Part shown: in pieces, positions 26,916 to 37,596 of the stretch
How the letters are laid out: each line of letters opens with the position of its first letter
How positions within the stretch are numbered: the stretch's first letter is position 1
Assembly (NCBI RefSeq): GCF_026151205.1
Contig: NC_087083.1
Location: 1,793,501 to 1,857,500, forward strand
DNA length: 64,000 nt
Origin: Bolinopsis microptera
Lineage: Eukaryota; Ctenophora; Tentaculata; Lobata; Bolinopsidae
Direction of reading: 5' to 3'
The notes under the pieces: model-generated
Databases searched by the model: none
What the model was told of the DNA's origin: nothing
The model's input: the letters and a program-made list of their open reading frames with translations, nothing else
Translations under genes and position numbers: made by a program

Positions 26916-27249
26916 ACCAGCTTGTCTGAATCTATCTGTGTCCACCTCCTTTCTCAGTCGCGAGTGAAAGTGGGCCGGCTTTCAAGGTGACGAAAAACGT
27001 TGACTGAGCAGATCCTGCCGGAAAACTTAGAAATCAACTTGATGATCAACTACGACTGAAGAGCCAGAAACTACGAAATATTATATCAGTTCAAGTTCCC
27101 TCCTGATTGTTTATTGTTTATATTACATTACCCCGAACAATATGAACAAAGACGACTCGTACGACGAGAGTATGGTTACGGAGTCAAATGAAGAGCCAGT
27201 TAGATTTATACTGACGGATCAGGTGATGAGGACATTGCGTAGGGTAGCA

Positions 27250-28390
27250 TACTAGCATGTGTTAATTTACAGATTCTGACACAACAACTTTTGTATCCTT
27301 TTATAGCTGTACTGATTACAAGCCGTCTCACCATAATTAAAAACTGCAGCACTTAACTCTGACACTAAAACCTGGTATCCGCTACTTTATAGGTATTACA
27401 ATACCTATTTTATAATTACAATAGTATGTACAAGCCAAACACAGCATAAGCTTACCCAACAAACCAGCTTACCCAACAAACCAGCTTATTTAATTTTGCC
27501 TGGGCTATTATATTGACTATTGAGGTTTAATGATGATATGGAATTGAATTCTATATAAATTTACACTATGTGGTTGGGGCATTTTGCATAATAAATATGG
27601 TTACTACTCATATATATCATATTATTTGATTGGTATTCGATTTCTGATTATTTCTTAGGAATATGATTATTATATCTCAATTTGGCTTTAGTATCTAGGT
27701 AGGGTGCCCCGCTAAAAGAACTGGATTCTTCCAGGAAGCATCCCGTGCACAGACCTTGGTCTACATATATATTAAATTATTAACCATTCATTCTGTATGT
27801 GCACGAAAATTTATTTCAATCAAAAAACCAACTCTGACACTATAACGACCCCATGGTATCCTTTATTGATTACAAGCACAAGCACATCTCACCTAACAAA
27901 CTGGCACTTTTAACTCTGACAGTGTTTCATTGATTAATTAATAACGAATTAATTGAGGACGAATAATTGGAAGATTTTTCACCGACATCGGGATTAAGCC
28001 GGGATCCCGGTCGAACCTTAACCGCAATCATAACAGTAGCCTCAGACCGGACCGAAACAGTTTTTGCCCCTAATTCTTTAGGGAAGCATTTTTACTACGT
28101 CATCGACCGGGTGATTTGGAATCAGCGTCCAAAAATACACCGGTTCAGGTTATTTTCATACCCTGATTAGGACCTTTTTATTTCACACAATATTTTATTG
28201 AGACGAGCGATTTAGTAGGAGCGGATTATTTGAATTGTTTTGATATGGTGTGATGAAAACCCCGTTAATTTATTAAAATGGTTTTAAAATCGATGGTCAT
28301 TCTTGTTTCTCAATTCTATGCGAAAGATTAAAAACTTGATAATCTAGTTGAGAACTTTATATTGGCTGTAACTAATACTATAAGTGCCTC
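27250..28390. other. No gene recognised
   Basis: AT-rich, with short direct repeats (aaccagcttacccaacaa near 27455-27485; aactctgacac several times). No supported gene. Confidence 0.35.
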
Positions 28391-28397
28391 AACTTTG

Positions 28398-28820
28398 ACC
28401 CGGGGATATACTTTAATATACTTTAATATACTTTAATGTACTTTAATATACCTATATTATCTCCATTAAAATTTTGAACCATATTAAAGTATATTAAAAT
28501 GTAGGTTTTTTTCCAATTTTGACCCGGGATATACTTTAATATACTTTAATATACCTATATTATAAAAATATATGTGAAAAATGTTGTTTTATTTCATGTA
28601 TAGATTAGATTTACCTTTCATGTAAAGTTAGTCTTGTTCAAAGATATTGATACTTGACCAATTTATGAGCCAAAATAGGCCTATATGAAGTATGAGTTCA
28701 GGGGACTAGCAACTGGCTTATCTTCTAATCTACTAATTGTAGGTATATTAAAGTATATTAAAATGTAGGATTTTTTCCGATTTTGACCCGGGATATACTT
28801 TAATATACTTTAATATGGTT
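28398..28820. repeat. Foldback-like repeats with TTTAATATAC core
   Basis: Blocks of gacccgggatatactttaat with tandem tttaatatac appear at 28398, 28518 and 28783, and their inverted form (tatattaaagtatatt) at 28480 and 28742. Together they form several inverted pairs. A C-run at 28827-28847 ends the block. Confidence 0.6.
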
Positions 28821-28933
28821 GGTTGCCCCCCCCCCCCCCCCCCCCCCATATATTATGAATTTTAAAACATATACCTGTTGTGAACTCGGAGATCATAATA
28901 ACAGTATTCACTATTCATGGGGTTCCGGGTTGC

Positions 28934-30290
28934 TTAAAGTTGTCTCCCTATGAATCATCCGCCGAATGATCTGATCAGCTGCCGAATAAAAGCAACGAAC
29001 AAAGAAACATCCGCCGAATAATCTGATCAGCTGCCGAATAAAAGCAACGAACAAAGAAACATCCGCCGAATGATCTGATCAGCTGCCGAATGATGGCAAC
29101 GAACAAAGAAACAGGAAACAGTTGTGAAATGAAATGACTGAACTATACTATAAGTGCCTCAATATATTATGAATAAAACCCATACCTGATGTGAACTCGG
29201 AGATCATAATAACAGTATTCACTATTCATGGGGTTCCGGGTTGCTTGACCAAAGAGACTAAATTAGTTCCCCACAAAACTCTATTTCGAAAATATAGACA
29301 ATGACAACCTTTAACATTTTTTAAGTCCAATTGCAAATGACAAAAGTGTAGCAAAGTCTGCTGATTACTGACAATTTAACAGAAACCTTTAAACCTAGAG
29401 GGGATATTAAAAACATATAAGTGATACGCAAGGATTTAATTAGCAGGAGCTTTCAAAATATTTATGTAAATCGTCTTCAGCTGACCTTCAGATGACCTTC
29501 AAACACCTTTAAAGTTGTCTCCCTATGAATCATCCGCCGAATGATCTGATCAGCTGCCGAATAAAAGCAACGAACAAAGAAACATCCGCCGAATAATCTG
29601 ATCAGCTGCCGAATAAAAGCAACGAACAAAGAAACATCCGCCGAATGATCTGATCAGCTGCCGAATGATGGCAACGAACAAAGAAACAGGAAACAGTTGT
29701 GAAATGAAATGACTGAACTATACTATAAGTGCCTCAATATATTATGAATAAAACCCATACCTGATGTGAACTCGGAGATCATAATAACAGTATTCACTAT
29801 TCATGGGGTTCCGGGTTGCTTGACCAAAGAGACTAAATTAGTTCCCCACAAAACTCTATTTCAAAATTATAGACAATGACAAGCTTTAACATATTTTAAG
29901 TCCAATTGCAAATGACAAAAGTGTAGCAAAGTCTGCTAATTACTGAAAATTCAACAGAAACCTTTAAACCTAGAGGGGATATTAAAAACATATAAGTGAT
30001 ACGCAAGGATTTAATTAGCAGGAGCTTTCAAAATATTTGTGTAAATCGTCTTCAGCTGACCTTCAGCTGACCTTCAAACACCTTTAAAGTTGTCTCCCTT
30101 TGAATCATCCGCCGAATGATCTGATCAGCTGCCGAATAAAAGCAACGAACAAAGAAACATCCGCCGAATGATCTGATCAGCTGCCGAATGATGGCAACGA
30201 ACAAAGAATCAGGAAACAGTAAAATGAAATGATTGAACAAAGAGATTAAATTAATTCCCTCCAAAAACTCTTATCCAACGAGAAAATATT
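28934..30290. repeat. 575 bp tandem repeat with nested 52 bp repeats
   Basis: Units start with aaagttgtctccct at about 28934, 29509 and 30083 (the last incomplete). Each holds two or three tandem 52 bp repeats (catccgccgaatgatctgat, then cagctgccgaat...caacgaacaaagaaa), three in units 1 and 2 and two in unit 3. The rest of the unit (cggagatcataataacagta etc.) also appears once before unit 1 near 28870. The small open frame at 30052-30264 on the minus strand is a shadow of this repeat. Confidence 0.85.
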
Positions 30291-30392
30291 GCACTGATTA
30301 TATATGTGCAAATGCAATGTACGAGTCTAACAGTTGCAGTAACTAGACATGACTAACACGTCGCGCGCGGCATCAGAAATATAGGAGGAAAT

Positions 30393-30417
30393 CTGGCACC
30401 ACGATTTGTGGTGCCAG
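30393..30417. repeat. Perfect short palindrome
   Basis: ctggcaccac and its complement flank a five-base loop. It lies in the tail of the tRNA-like SINE that follows. A second inverted pair (agagccctct...agagggctct) encloses ccgcctacggcgg at about 30435-30488. Confidence 0.7.
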
Positions 30418-30419
30418 TT

Positions 30420-30617
30420 TGTGGCCATCTATAGAGCCCTCTTTTGCCGCCTACGGCGGTCGCGCGCTACTGCAAGCGAGAGGGCTCTGGTTAGAGCAAC
30501 CCCTGCCGCTCACCCTATGACTTGTGGCACAGGCGGGGATCGAACCCGCAACCTCGTGATTGAGCAGCATATCACGAGTAAGGCAGGTCGACTAACGAAC
30601 TGCGCCACTAACCCACT
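30420..30617 (-). mobile_element. tRNA-derived SINE
   Basis: Read on the minus strand, 30615-30525 has an A-box-like tract (gtggcgcagttcgttag), an 8 bp stem (ctcgtgat/atcacgag) and a perfect T-arm with B box (gcgggttcgatccccgc), ending ctgtgcca. The 5' acceptor half does not pair with the 3' half, so it is a SINE head rather than a working tRNA. The body continues to lower coordinates with the palindromes noted above. Confidence 0.6.
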
Positions 30618-30635
30618 TTTTGTTTGTATGTTGAA

Positions 30636-30725
30636 GGTTTATAACCTACTGCACTACCAGGACGCGCGCTGAGTTGGACTCGCCGACGGTCCCTGGAACA
30701 AATATTGTACGAGTATCACCCGTTG
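30636..30725. repeat. R3 dispersed repeat (three copies in window)
   Basis: The order is gtttataacctactgcac, then gacgcgcgctgagttggact, then acaaatattgtacgagtat. Related copies lie at 53303-53385 and 59779-59970. Probably a SINE or MITE; no ORF. Confidence 0.6.
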
Positions 30726-30899
30726 TGACAAGTGTATGACAATTTCCAACCAGGTTGAGGGGCCGGGCATCGAGAAAAGCGGTAATACTAATAAGCGCCT
30801 TTTAATTCCTGCAGACACTTGCCCGGCGCCCGCGTTGTATTGCAACTATGTTGAGGGATGTTAGGAAAATTAAAGCGCTTATTAGCGCAAGCAAGCGCT

Positions 30900-33590
30900 G
30901 TTAGGTAGGGGTATAGTGAATTGAGGGTGAACAGGTTTGCAAATATCTCACGGCCTGTATTAGTATCTTATAAAATATTTGTACTGAGAGACCGGTAGTC
31001 GGTCGATTAATTTAAAGTCTTTATCAATTTAGAAAATATTTGGAGTCAGCGTTACAAGCTGAAAGTTGTAAGGTTTATATGATTGCAATGTCCCACGGCG
31101 TGAAGCTGTAGTTAGTATTTTAAGTCTTCGAAAATTAGTAGTTATTTAGAATTGTGAAGCTTTCTCGGTGGGAAAAGCAGTGGCTTAAAGATTGTTAAAG
31201 TTTCAAATTTATTATAACTTATAGTTAAAAGAATACTTACAATTATTTTAACAGCATTGATTTTTGATCATTGTGTTGACGAACTAGCCGAGGTGTTACA
31301 AGAGTGCCATGAGAACCAGCTCAGCCTTCAACTCCCCCTTCAACTCCCCAAAGACCTGTCAACCAGCACTATACAATAACATAAACCCGCCACGCAAAGG
31401 GTTTATATAACAGATCATCCCGCGCTAGCGGGATGATCTGATAAACACATACGAGTGCGCGCAGCGCACGAGTTTTGTGTTAATATGTAATCCCGAAGCG
31501 CCAGCTGAGGGATTACATTTATTTAGCCCTGAGCGTGAAGTGTTTATGGATTATAATTATCTCCGGCGATTTCGACAAGGGATTTATACTTTAGAAGAGA
31601 GTGATAAAATAGTTTTTATTTGTCATAGTGGAGCAATATCTCGAACGTTAGCAGGAACAAGAGCTGGAAGGAGAGCAAGCAAAACAATACTATTTTTAGG
31701 GCACGGACAAGGGTAGCTGGCTAGTCGCCAACTTTTCACGCCACGCGTTGGAGAAATTCCAAGAATTGGCTGCTTTGGCAACGTTCCCAGGAATTTGCGT
31801 GTAAAAGAAGTGGACGGTTACGATGTTTCATATCACGTGGTGCGCTTTCGTGTCACGTGGTATAGACTCGGCGTATGCTATTGGTGGCACGTGGTACGCA
31901 CGTGACGCGCCCACGTGATCGCGCGTCTAACTGTTCTACTATTATCGAGTTCTAATCAGCAGTATCATTGATTATTGTAAGTCGGAGAATTGAATGATAA
32001 ACATCAGTTACGACTAAAAAGCGGGCCGGGTTTATACAAATTTCCGGGGCGGGATGATATCACCTTGAGATGTTTATCTAACAGCGGGCCGGGCTGAGTG
32101 ATAATATGATCCCGCGTCGAAATCCCGGAGATATTTATAAAAAGGGAAGCTCGCCTGCTGCTCGCTGCCTTTAGCCTTTCGCCTTTAGCCTTTCGCCTTT
32201 CTGCCTTTTCCCTTATCTCCGGCCCGGGGTCATGCTCTGTTGTGCCCGCTCTCTCTCCACTCTTTACTAATTTTCATTATAGGTTTGTAGTTTTAAAGTT
32301 AAGTTTTTGTCATATTGTTATCGTTGCTTCAAATCGTATCAAAATGTTGATGTTAAGATTAGTTCATACTTAGGTTAAGTTCTGTTGCAGAATGCATAAT
32401 ATGCGGTTAAGATATTTATACACAATTATACCTCACCAGATAGTCTCGCCGCTACTACTTGTTCCCGATCGATCCTTCCAGTAACTAGGCTAAGCTATGG
32501 GGATCTTTTCCCGAGGTATTGTTCTTACATTAAATATTAATCAAATGTTCATAAAAATAGTATTTTCCACTTGTTTAATGTTGATACACGTTTTGTAGCA
32601 TTAGAATTAGATTCATTTATTGTCCGCTAATTATTTGGTTTCTAATAGTTTATAAATTCCTAGGTGATATTACGGTGAGACCCATCCCACCTGCTCTGCT
32701 TGTCCTTACCTAAGTTCCACCCGTAATATTGCATCGTAAGTTATTTGAGCCTTATTTGTTAAGTTCCTACAAAAGTTGTACTTTCCTTTATTTAATTTAG
32801 CCTAATTAGTTAATAATTGTTACTAGATAGTCGGTCCTTTTATTTATAATTTGTCTCTTTTCAGACCGTTCCTAACCGTTGTAGGACTCAGTCTATGAGT
32901 ATGATATGAGAGAATGAAGCTTAGTCACGGTCAGTCACTATAGACTTAGAGTTATTGTATTTTTGAGTGTTGATAGTTATTAGTATTACATATTATTGTT
33001 TGATCCGTGCGGCCGTGTCCCGACATTCTTAATTAAGTTCATCGTTATAATTAATGCGGTCTGGAAACATTGTATTGATCTACGTTTACTTCAGAGAGAG
33101 AGAGACAACTGGCACTGCAACCTCGTGAAACATCATCCAATCGACCGATCGTCCTTACTAATTGCTTTCCACCTCACCACATCCGCTGCCACCTTACTTG
33201 GGGTAAACGGACTTTCGTTATGATAGCTGATTCAATATTGTGGTCATATTGAAAACAATTATTTTACAATCTTATTTTCTTGTTTCAATTGGTTATCTTC
33301 CAGATATAAATTCACATAAAATTCTGAATCCATAATTACAATAGAAATTACTGTCCTAAAATTGTATCTGTACAAAGAGAGTTTGGGCTGGGACTACTTC
33401 CCCGAGTGAGTCTCAAACCGGAAGACTTCCATAACATCGGAACTTGAATTTCCATACTCTAGTTAAAAGGAGCCCCTTATACGTAGTTAAATTAATACCA
33501 TCACAATTTAATGAAATATAATAAATAAATAATCTCTAGAAGTCATGAAAAATTGGAAGCATTAAATAGGCCGTTAAGTAAGTTGTCGTG
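30900..33590. other. Gene-poor stretch; no supported gene
   Basis: Contains a perfect inverted repeat at 31411-31440, a cttt-agcc-tttcg-cc short tandem repeat near 32165-32205, and direct repeats such as ttcaactcccc. An open frame at 31477-31716 (plus, 79 codons) and one at 32996-33223 (plus, 75 codons) resemble nothing I recognise and have no splice or domain support. GC rises around 31.7-32.2 kb, possibly a promoter region. Confidence 0.35.
31411..31440. repeat. 13 bp perfect inverted repeat
   Basis: cagatcatcccgc, four-base loop, gcgggatgatctg. It could form a strong hairpin in DNA or RNA; no T-run follows, so not a terminator-like signal. Confidence 0.7.
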
Positions 33591-34015
33591 CTGAAACCCG
33601 AGTACGCCTCTTAACAAGCGCTTTATAATTCCTGATACACAAGAAACTAAACGGTAATATAATCGCCATATTTTAACAAGGCGCTAAGCCTAAACGAGGA
33701 AAGCGATTGTAATCGCTTACAGTTATAAACATAAGTGCTTGTGAGTCGTTAATAATAATATGCCTAAAATTATAAATACGATTTTTAGAGATTTCTAAAC
33801 GGCTAAATTGTAATCGCCTATAAACGCTCATAGTTATGTTGTTTTCAGTGTTGAAAGTTTAGTTTCTTAAATCCTGGAGTAGTCATTCGTGTCCCTGATA
33901 TTTGGGTTAATCCTAACTCTCCGCTCATAGTTATAATTGCTTATATTTATAGTTATAGTTATAAATGGTTCGACAACAAAAAACGACTACCAGTACCAGT
34001 AGAGCCGACCTTATT
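33590..34015. repeat. AT-rich region with aatcgctt/ataatcgc motifs
   Basis: Repeated aatcgcc, gcgatt and agttataa motifs. It shares gaaagcgatt and accagtaccag with the flank at 46325-46560, which lies beyond another foldback arm. No gene seen. Confidence 0.4.
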
Positions 34016-34352
34016 ACGTAAATGTGGCACTATGGCACTTGCGGCACTAACATGTGGCACTTGCGGCACTAACATGTGGCACTTGTGGCACTTTCATATG
34101 TAGCATGCGGCACTTGCGGCACTCACATGTGGCACATGTGGCACTATTCACTAACATGTGGCACTTGCGGCACTATCATTTGTAACATGTGCACTATCAT
34201 TTGATAGCATGCTGCATATGATAGTGCCGCAAGTGCCACATGTGAGTGCCGCAAGTGCCACATGCTACATATGATAGTGCTGCAAGTGCCAAATGTGAGT
34301 GCCATAAGTGCCACATGTTAGTGCCACAAGTGCCACAGTGCCACATTTACGT
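34016..34352. mobile_element. Foldback element, hairpin form
   Basis: The two ends are inverted (acgtaaatgtggcac ... gtgccacatttacgt). Each arm is built from tandem variants of atgtggcacttgcggcact, meeting at a gcatgctgcatatgatag centre. Left arms of the same family are at 41718-41822 and 45412-45516, and a right arm at 46138-46322. Confidence 0.8.
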
Positions 34353-34595
34353 TATCAGGTTGTCTGAATTGAATAACACAAAAATAATAATAAAATTGAC
34401 TAACAAAAAGGACATAAAAACTAATATACAGCAGCTTTATCACATATTTTTATATCCTGTCATCACTCCTGGAGTAATATATGTTTATTGCAATAAATGT
34501 TTATTGCAATAAATATAATAATCAATAAACTAGAATATAATCTTGTCTTCTATTCAGCTCACTCTTCTGAAAACTCTTCCTCTACATTCTCAACC

Positions 34596-34670
34596 TCATC
34601 ATCAACTTCATCAACTTCATCATCTTCATCATCTTCATCATCTTCATCATCTTCATCATCAACATCATCA
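34596..34670. repeat. cat/ctt trinucleotide microsatellite
   Basis: Tandem tcatcttca units with variants. It creates spurious Ser-rich (plus) and Met/Lys-rich (minus) open frames. Confidence 0.85.
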
Positions 34671-35058
34671 CCCCTGTCTTCATCGCTTTATCATATCCCA
34701 AAACTGAATACGTTGTCAAATTTGTTTTTCTCTTTTTCTTTATTCTGATTTTTTGTAAAATTTTACTCTTAAACAAATAAAAAGAGCAAAAACTTAACAG
34801 CTGAATAGTATATAAATATTAAATATTGGCAACATAAATATTGAATAACACACAATTGATAATATAAAACAACTGACTAACAAAACGAACATAAAAACTA
34901 ATAATAATATAATTATACAGCAGCTTTATCATAATCATATTCAAAAACTGAGTACGTTGTCAATTTTTTTTCTGATTTTTTGTTCAATTTTATATAACTC
35001 TCCAGCAAATACAAAATAAAAAGAGCAAAAAGTTAACAGTTGAATAGTATATAAATAT

Positions 35059-35144
35059 TTACTGGGCGCCGCTCAGCCTGTCATTCCGCAAAATTTCCAT
35101 TCGGATTATGAACATAAATATAATAGCCTAGGGTCCCCAGGTTA
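35059..35144. mobile_element. 86 bp MITE with 8 bp TSD, copy 1
   Basis: Starts ttactgggcgccgctcagcc and ends gtccccaggtta. It is flanked by ataaatat at 35051-35058 and 35145-35152. It sits inside a satellite monomer, so the empty-site sequence is known from neighbouring monomers. Confidence 0.8.
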
Positions 35145-37464
35145 ATAAATATTAGCAACATAAATATTGAAAAACGTATATTCACGCCATTAATTTAAAA
35201 AAACTGACTAACAAAACGGAAAATAAAAACTAATATACAGCAGCTTTATCTCATCCCAAAACTGAATACGTTGTCAACGACAATTTTTTTCTCATTTTAT
35301 TTATTCTGATTTTTTGTTCAATTTTATTCTTAAGCAAAAATTTAACAGCTGAATAGTATATAAACATTAGCAACATGAATATTGAATAAAATAAAATTGA
35401 TAAAACGACTGACTAAAAAACAGAACATAAAAACTAATATACAGCAGCTTTATGATTATCATATCCCAAAACAGAATACGTTGTCAATGTCAATTTTTTT
35501 CTCCTTTGCTTTATTCTGATTTTTGTTAAATTTTATTCTTAAGCAAATAAAAAGAGCAAAAAATTACCAGCTGAATAGTATATAAACATTAGCATCATGA
35601 ATATTGAATAAAACACAATTAATAAAACAACTGACTAGTAATAGTGACTAACAAAACGGAACATAAAAACTAATATACAGCAGATTAATCATATCCCAAA
35701 ACTGAATATGTTGTCAATTTTTTTCTTTTTCTTTATTCTGATTTTTTGTTGAATTTTATTCTTAAGCAAATAAAAAGAGCCAAAATTCAACAGCTGAATA
35801 GTATATAAACATTAGCATAATGAATATTGAATAACACACAATTAATGAATATTGAATAACACACAATTAATAAAACAATTGACTAACAAAACGGAACATA
35901 AAAACTAATATACAGCAGCTTAATCATATCCCAAAACTGAATACGTTGTCAATTTTTTTTCTTTTTCTTTATTCTGATTTTTTGTTGAATTTTATCCTTA
36001 AGCAAATAAAAAGAGCCAAAATTCAACAGCTGAATAGTATATAAACATTAGCATAATGAATATTGAATAACACACAATTAATTAAACAACTGACTAACAA
36101 AACGGAACATTAAAACTAATATACAGCAGCTTAATCATATCCCAAAACTGAATACGTTGCCAATTTTTTTTCTCTTTCTTTATTCTGATTTTTTGTTAAA
36201 TTTTATTCTTAAGCAAATAAAATGAGCAAAAATTTAACAGCTGAATAGTGTATACGTATTAGCAACATGAATATTGAATAACACACAATTAATGAATATT
36301 GAATAACACACAATTAATAAAACAATTGACTAACAAAACGGAACATAAAAACTAATATACAGCAGCTTAATCATATCCCAAAACTGAATACGTTGTCAAT
36401 TTTTTTTCTTTTTCTTTATTCTGATTTTTTGTTGAATTTTATCCTTAAGCAAATAAAAAGAGCCAAAATTCAACAGCTGAATAGTATATAAACATTAGCA
36501 TAATGAATATTGAATAACACACAATTAATAAAACAACTGACTAACAAAACGGAACATTAAAACTAATATACAGCAGCTTAATCATATCCCAAAACTGAAT
36601 ACGTTGCCAATTTTTTTTCTCTTTCTTTATTCTGATTTTTTGTTAAATTTTATTCTTAAGCAAATAAAATGAGCAAAAATTTAACAGCTGAATAGTGTAT
36701 ATGTATTAGCAACATCAATATTGAATAACACACAATTAATGAATATTGAATAACACACAATTAATAAAACAACTGACTAACAAAACGGAACATTAAAACT
36801 AATATACAGCAGCTTAATCATATCCCAAAACTGAATACGTTGCCAGTTTTTTTTCTCTTTCTTTATTCTGATTTTTTGTTAAATTTTATTCTTAAGCAAA
36901 TAAAATGAGCAAAAATTTAACAGCTGAATAGTGTATACGTATTAGCAACATCAATATTGAATAACACACAATTAATAAAACAATTGACTAACAAAACGGA
37001 ACAATAAAACTAATATACAGCAGCTTTATCATATCCCAAAACTGAATATGTAGTCAATTTTTGTTTCTCTTTTTCTATATTCTGCTTTGATTTTTTGTCA
37101 AATTTTATTTTTAAACAAAAAAAGGAGCAAAAATTTAACAGCTGAATAGTATAAAAGTATTAGCTACATGAATATTGAATAACACACAATTAATAAAACA
37201 GCTGACTAACAAAACGAACATAAAAACTAACATATAGCAGCTTTATGATTTATCATATCCCAAAACTGAATACGTTGTCAAATTTGTTTTCCCTTTTTCT
37301 TTATTCTATTTTTTTGTTAAATTTATTGCAATGTGCTCATCCTTGGCATAAACCCTCTTGAGCAGATAAAAGGCTCCACAGTGTATAATATCAGCAGCAT
37401 GAATAGCACACGATTACTGATGTTAATCAAGGTAAATGTTGATAGAAAAACAAGTTACATTTTG

Positions 37465-37470
37465 TTTATT
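37465..37470 (-). terminator. Candidate poly(A) signal of receptor copy A
   Basis: AATAAA on the minus strand, about 130 bases past the stop codon of the receptor gene. Confidence 0.4.
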
Positions 37471-37596
37471 CTACATTTTACGGTCATAGCGGTAAATGCT
37501 TTTACCTATATTTGTGTCAATACTTCTGACCCATATTATTCATATAATATGAGATATGTTATGAGATATTCGTCAGCTTTCCTCAGTCTGTTAAAT

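Larger units (their letters stand above)
34365..37322. repeat. Second block of the same satellite, low-divergence
   Basis: Same landmarks as the large array (actgaatacgttgtcaat, ttgttgaattttat, attcttaagcaaa, aacagctgaatag). Monomer spacing is ~211 bp, for example gactaacaaaacgg at 35881 and 36092. Some monomers carry an extra 28 bp duplication of aatgaatattgaataacaca. Copies here agree closely and lack the scattered indels of the first array. It is interrupted by a microsatellite at 34596-34670 and an 86 bp MITE at 35059-35144. Confidence 0.9.

Noticed and set aside
30525-30615. Functional tRNA gene
   Set aside because: The T-arm is perfect but the acceptor stem does not pair and the middle stem is not a normal anticodon arm; treated as a SINE head.
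34497-34776. Ser-rich plus-strand and Met/Lys-rich minus-strand frames
   Set aside because: Translation of a cat/ctt microsatellite flanked by satellite DNA.
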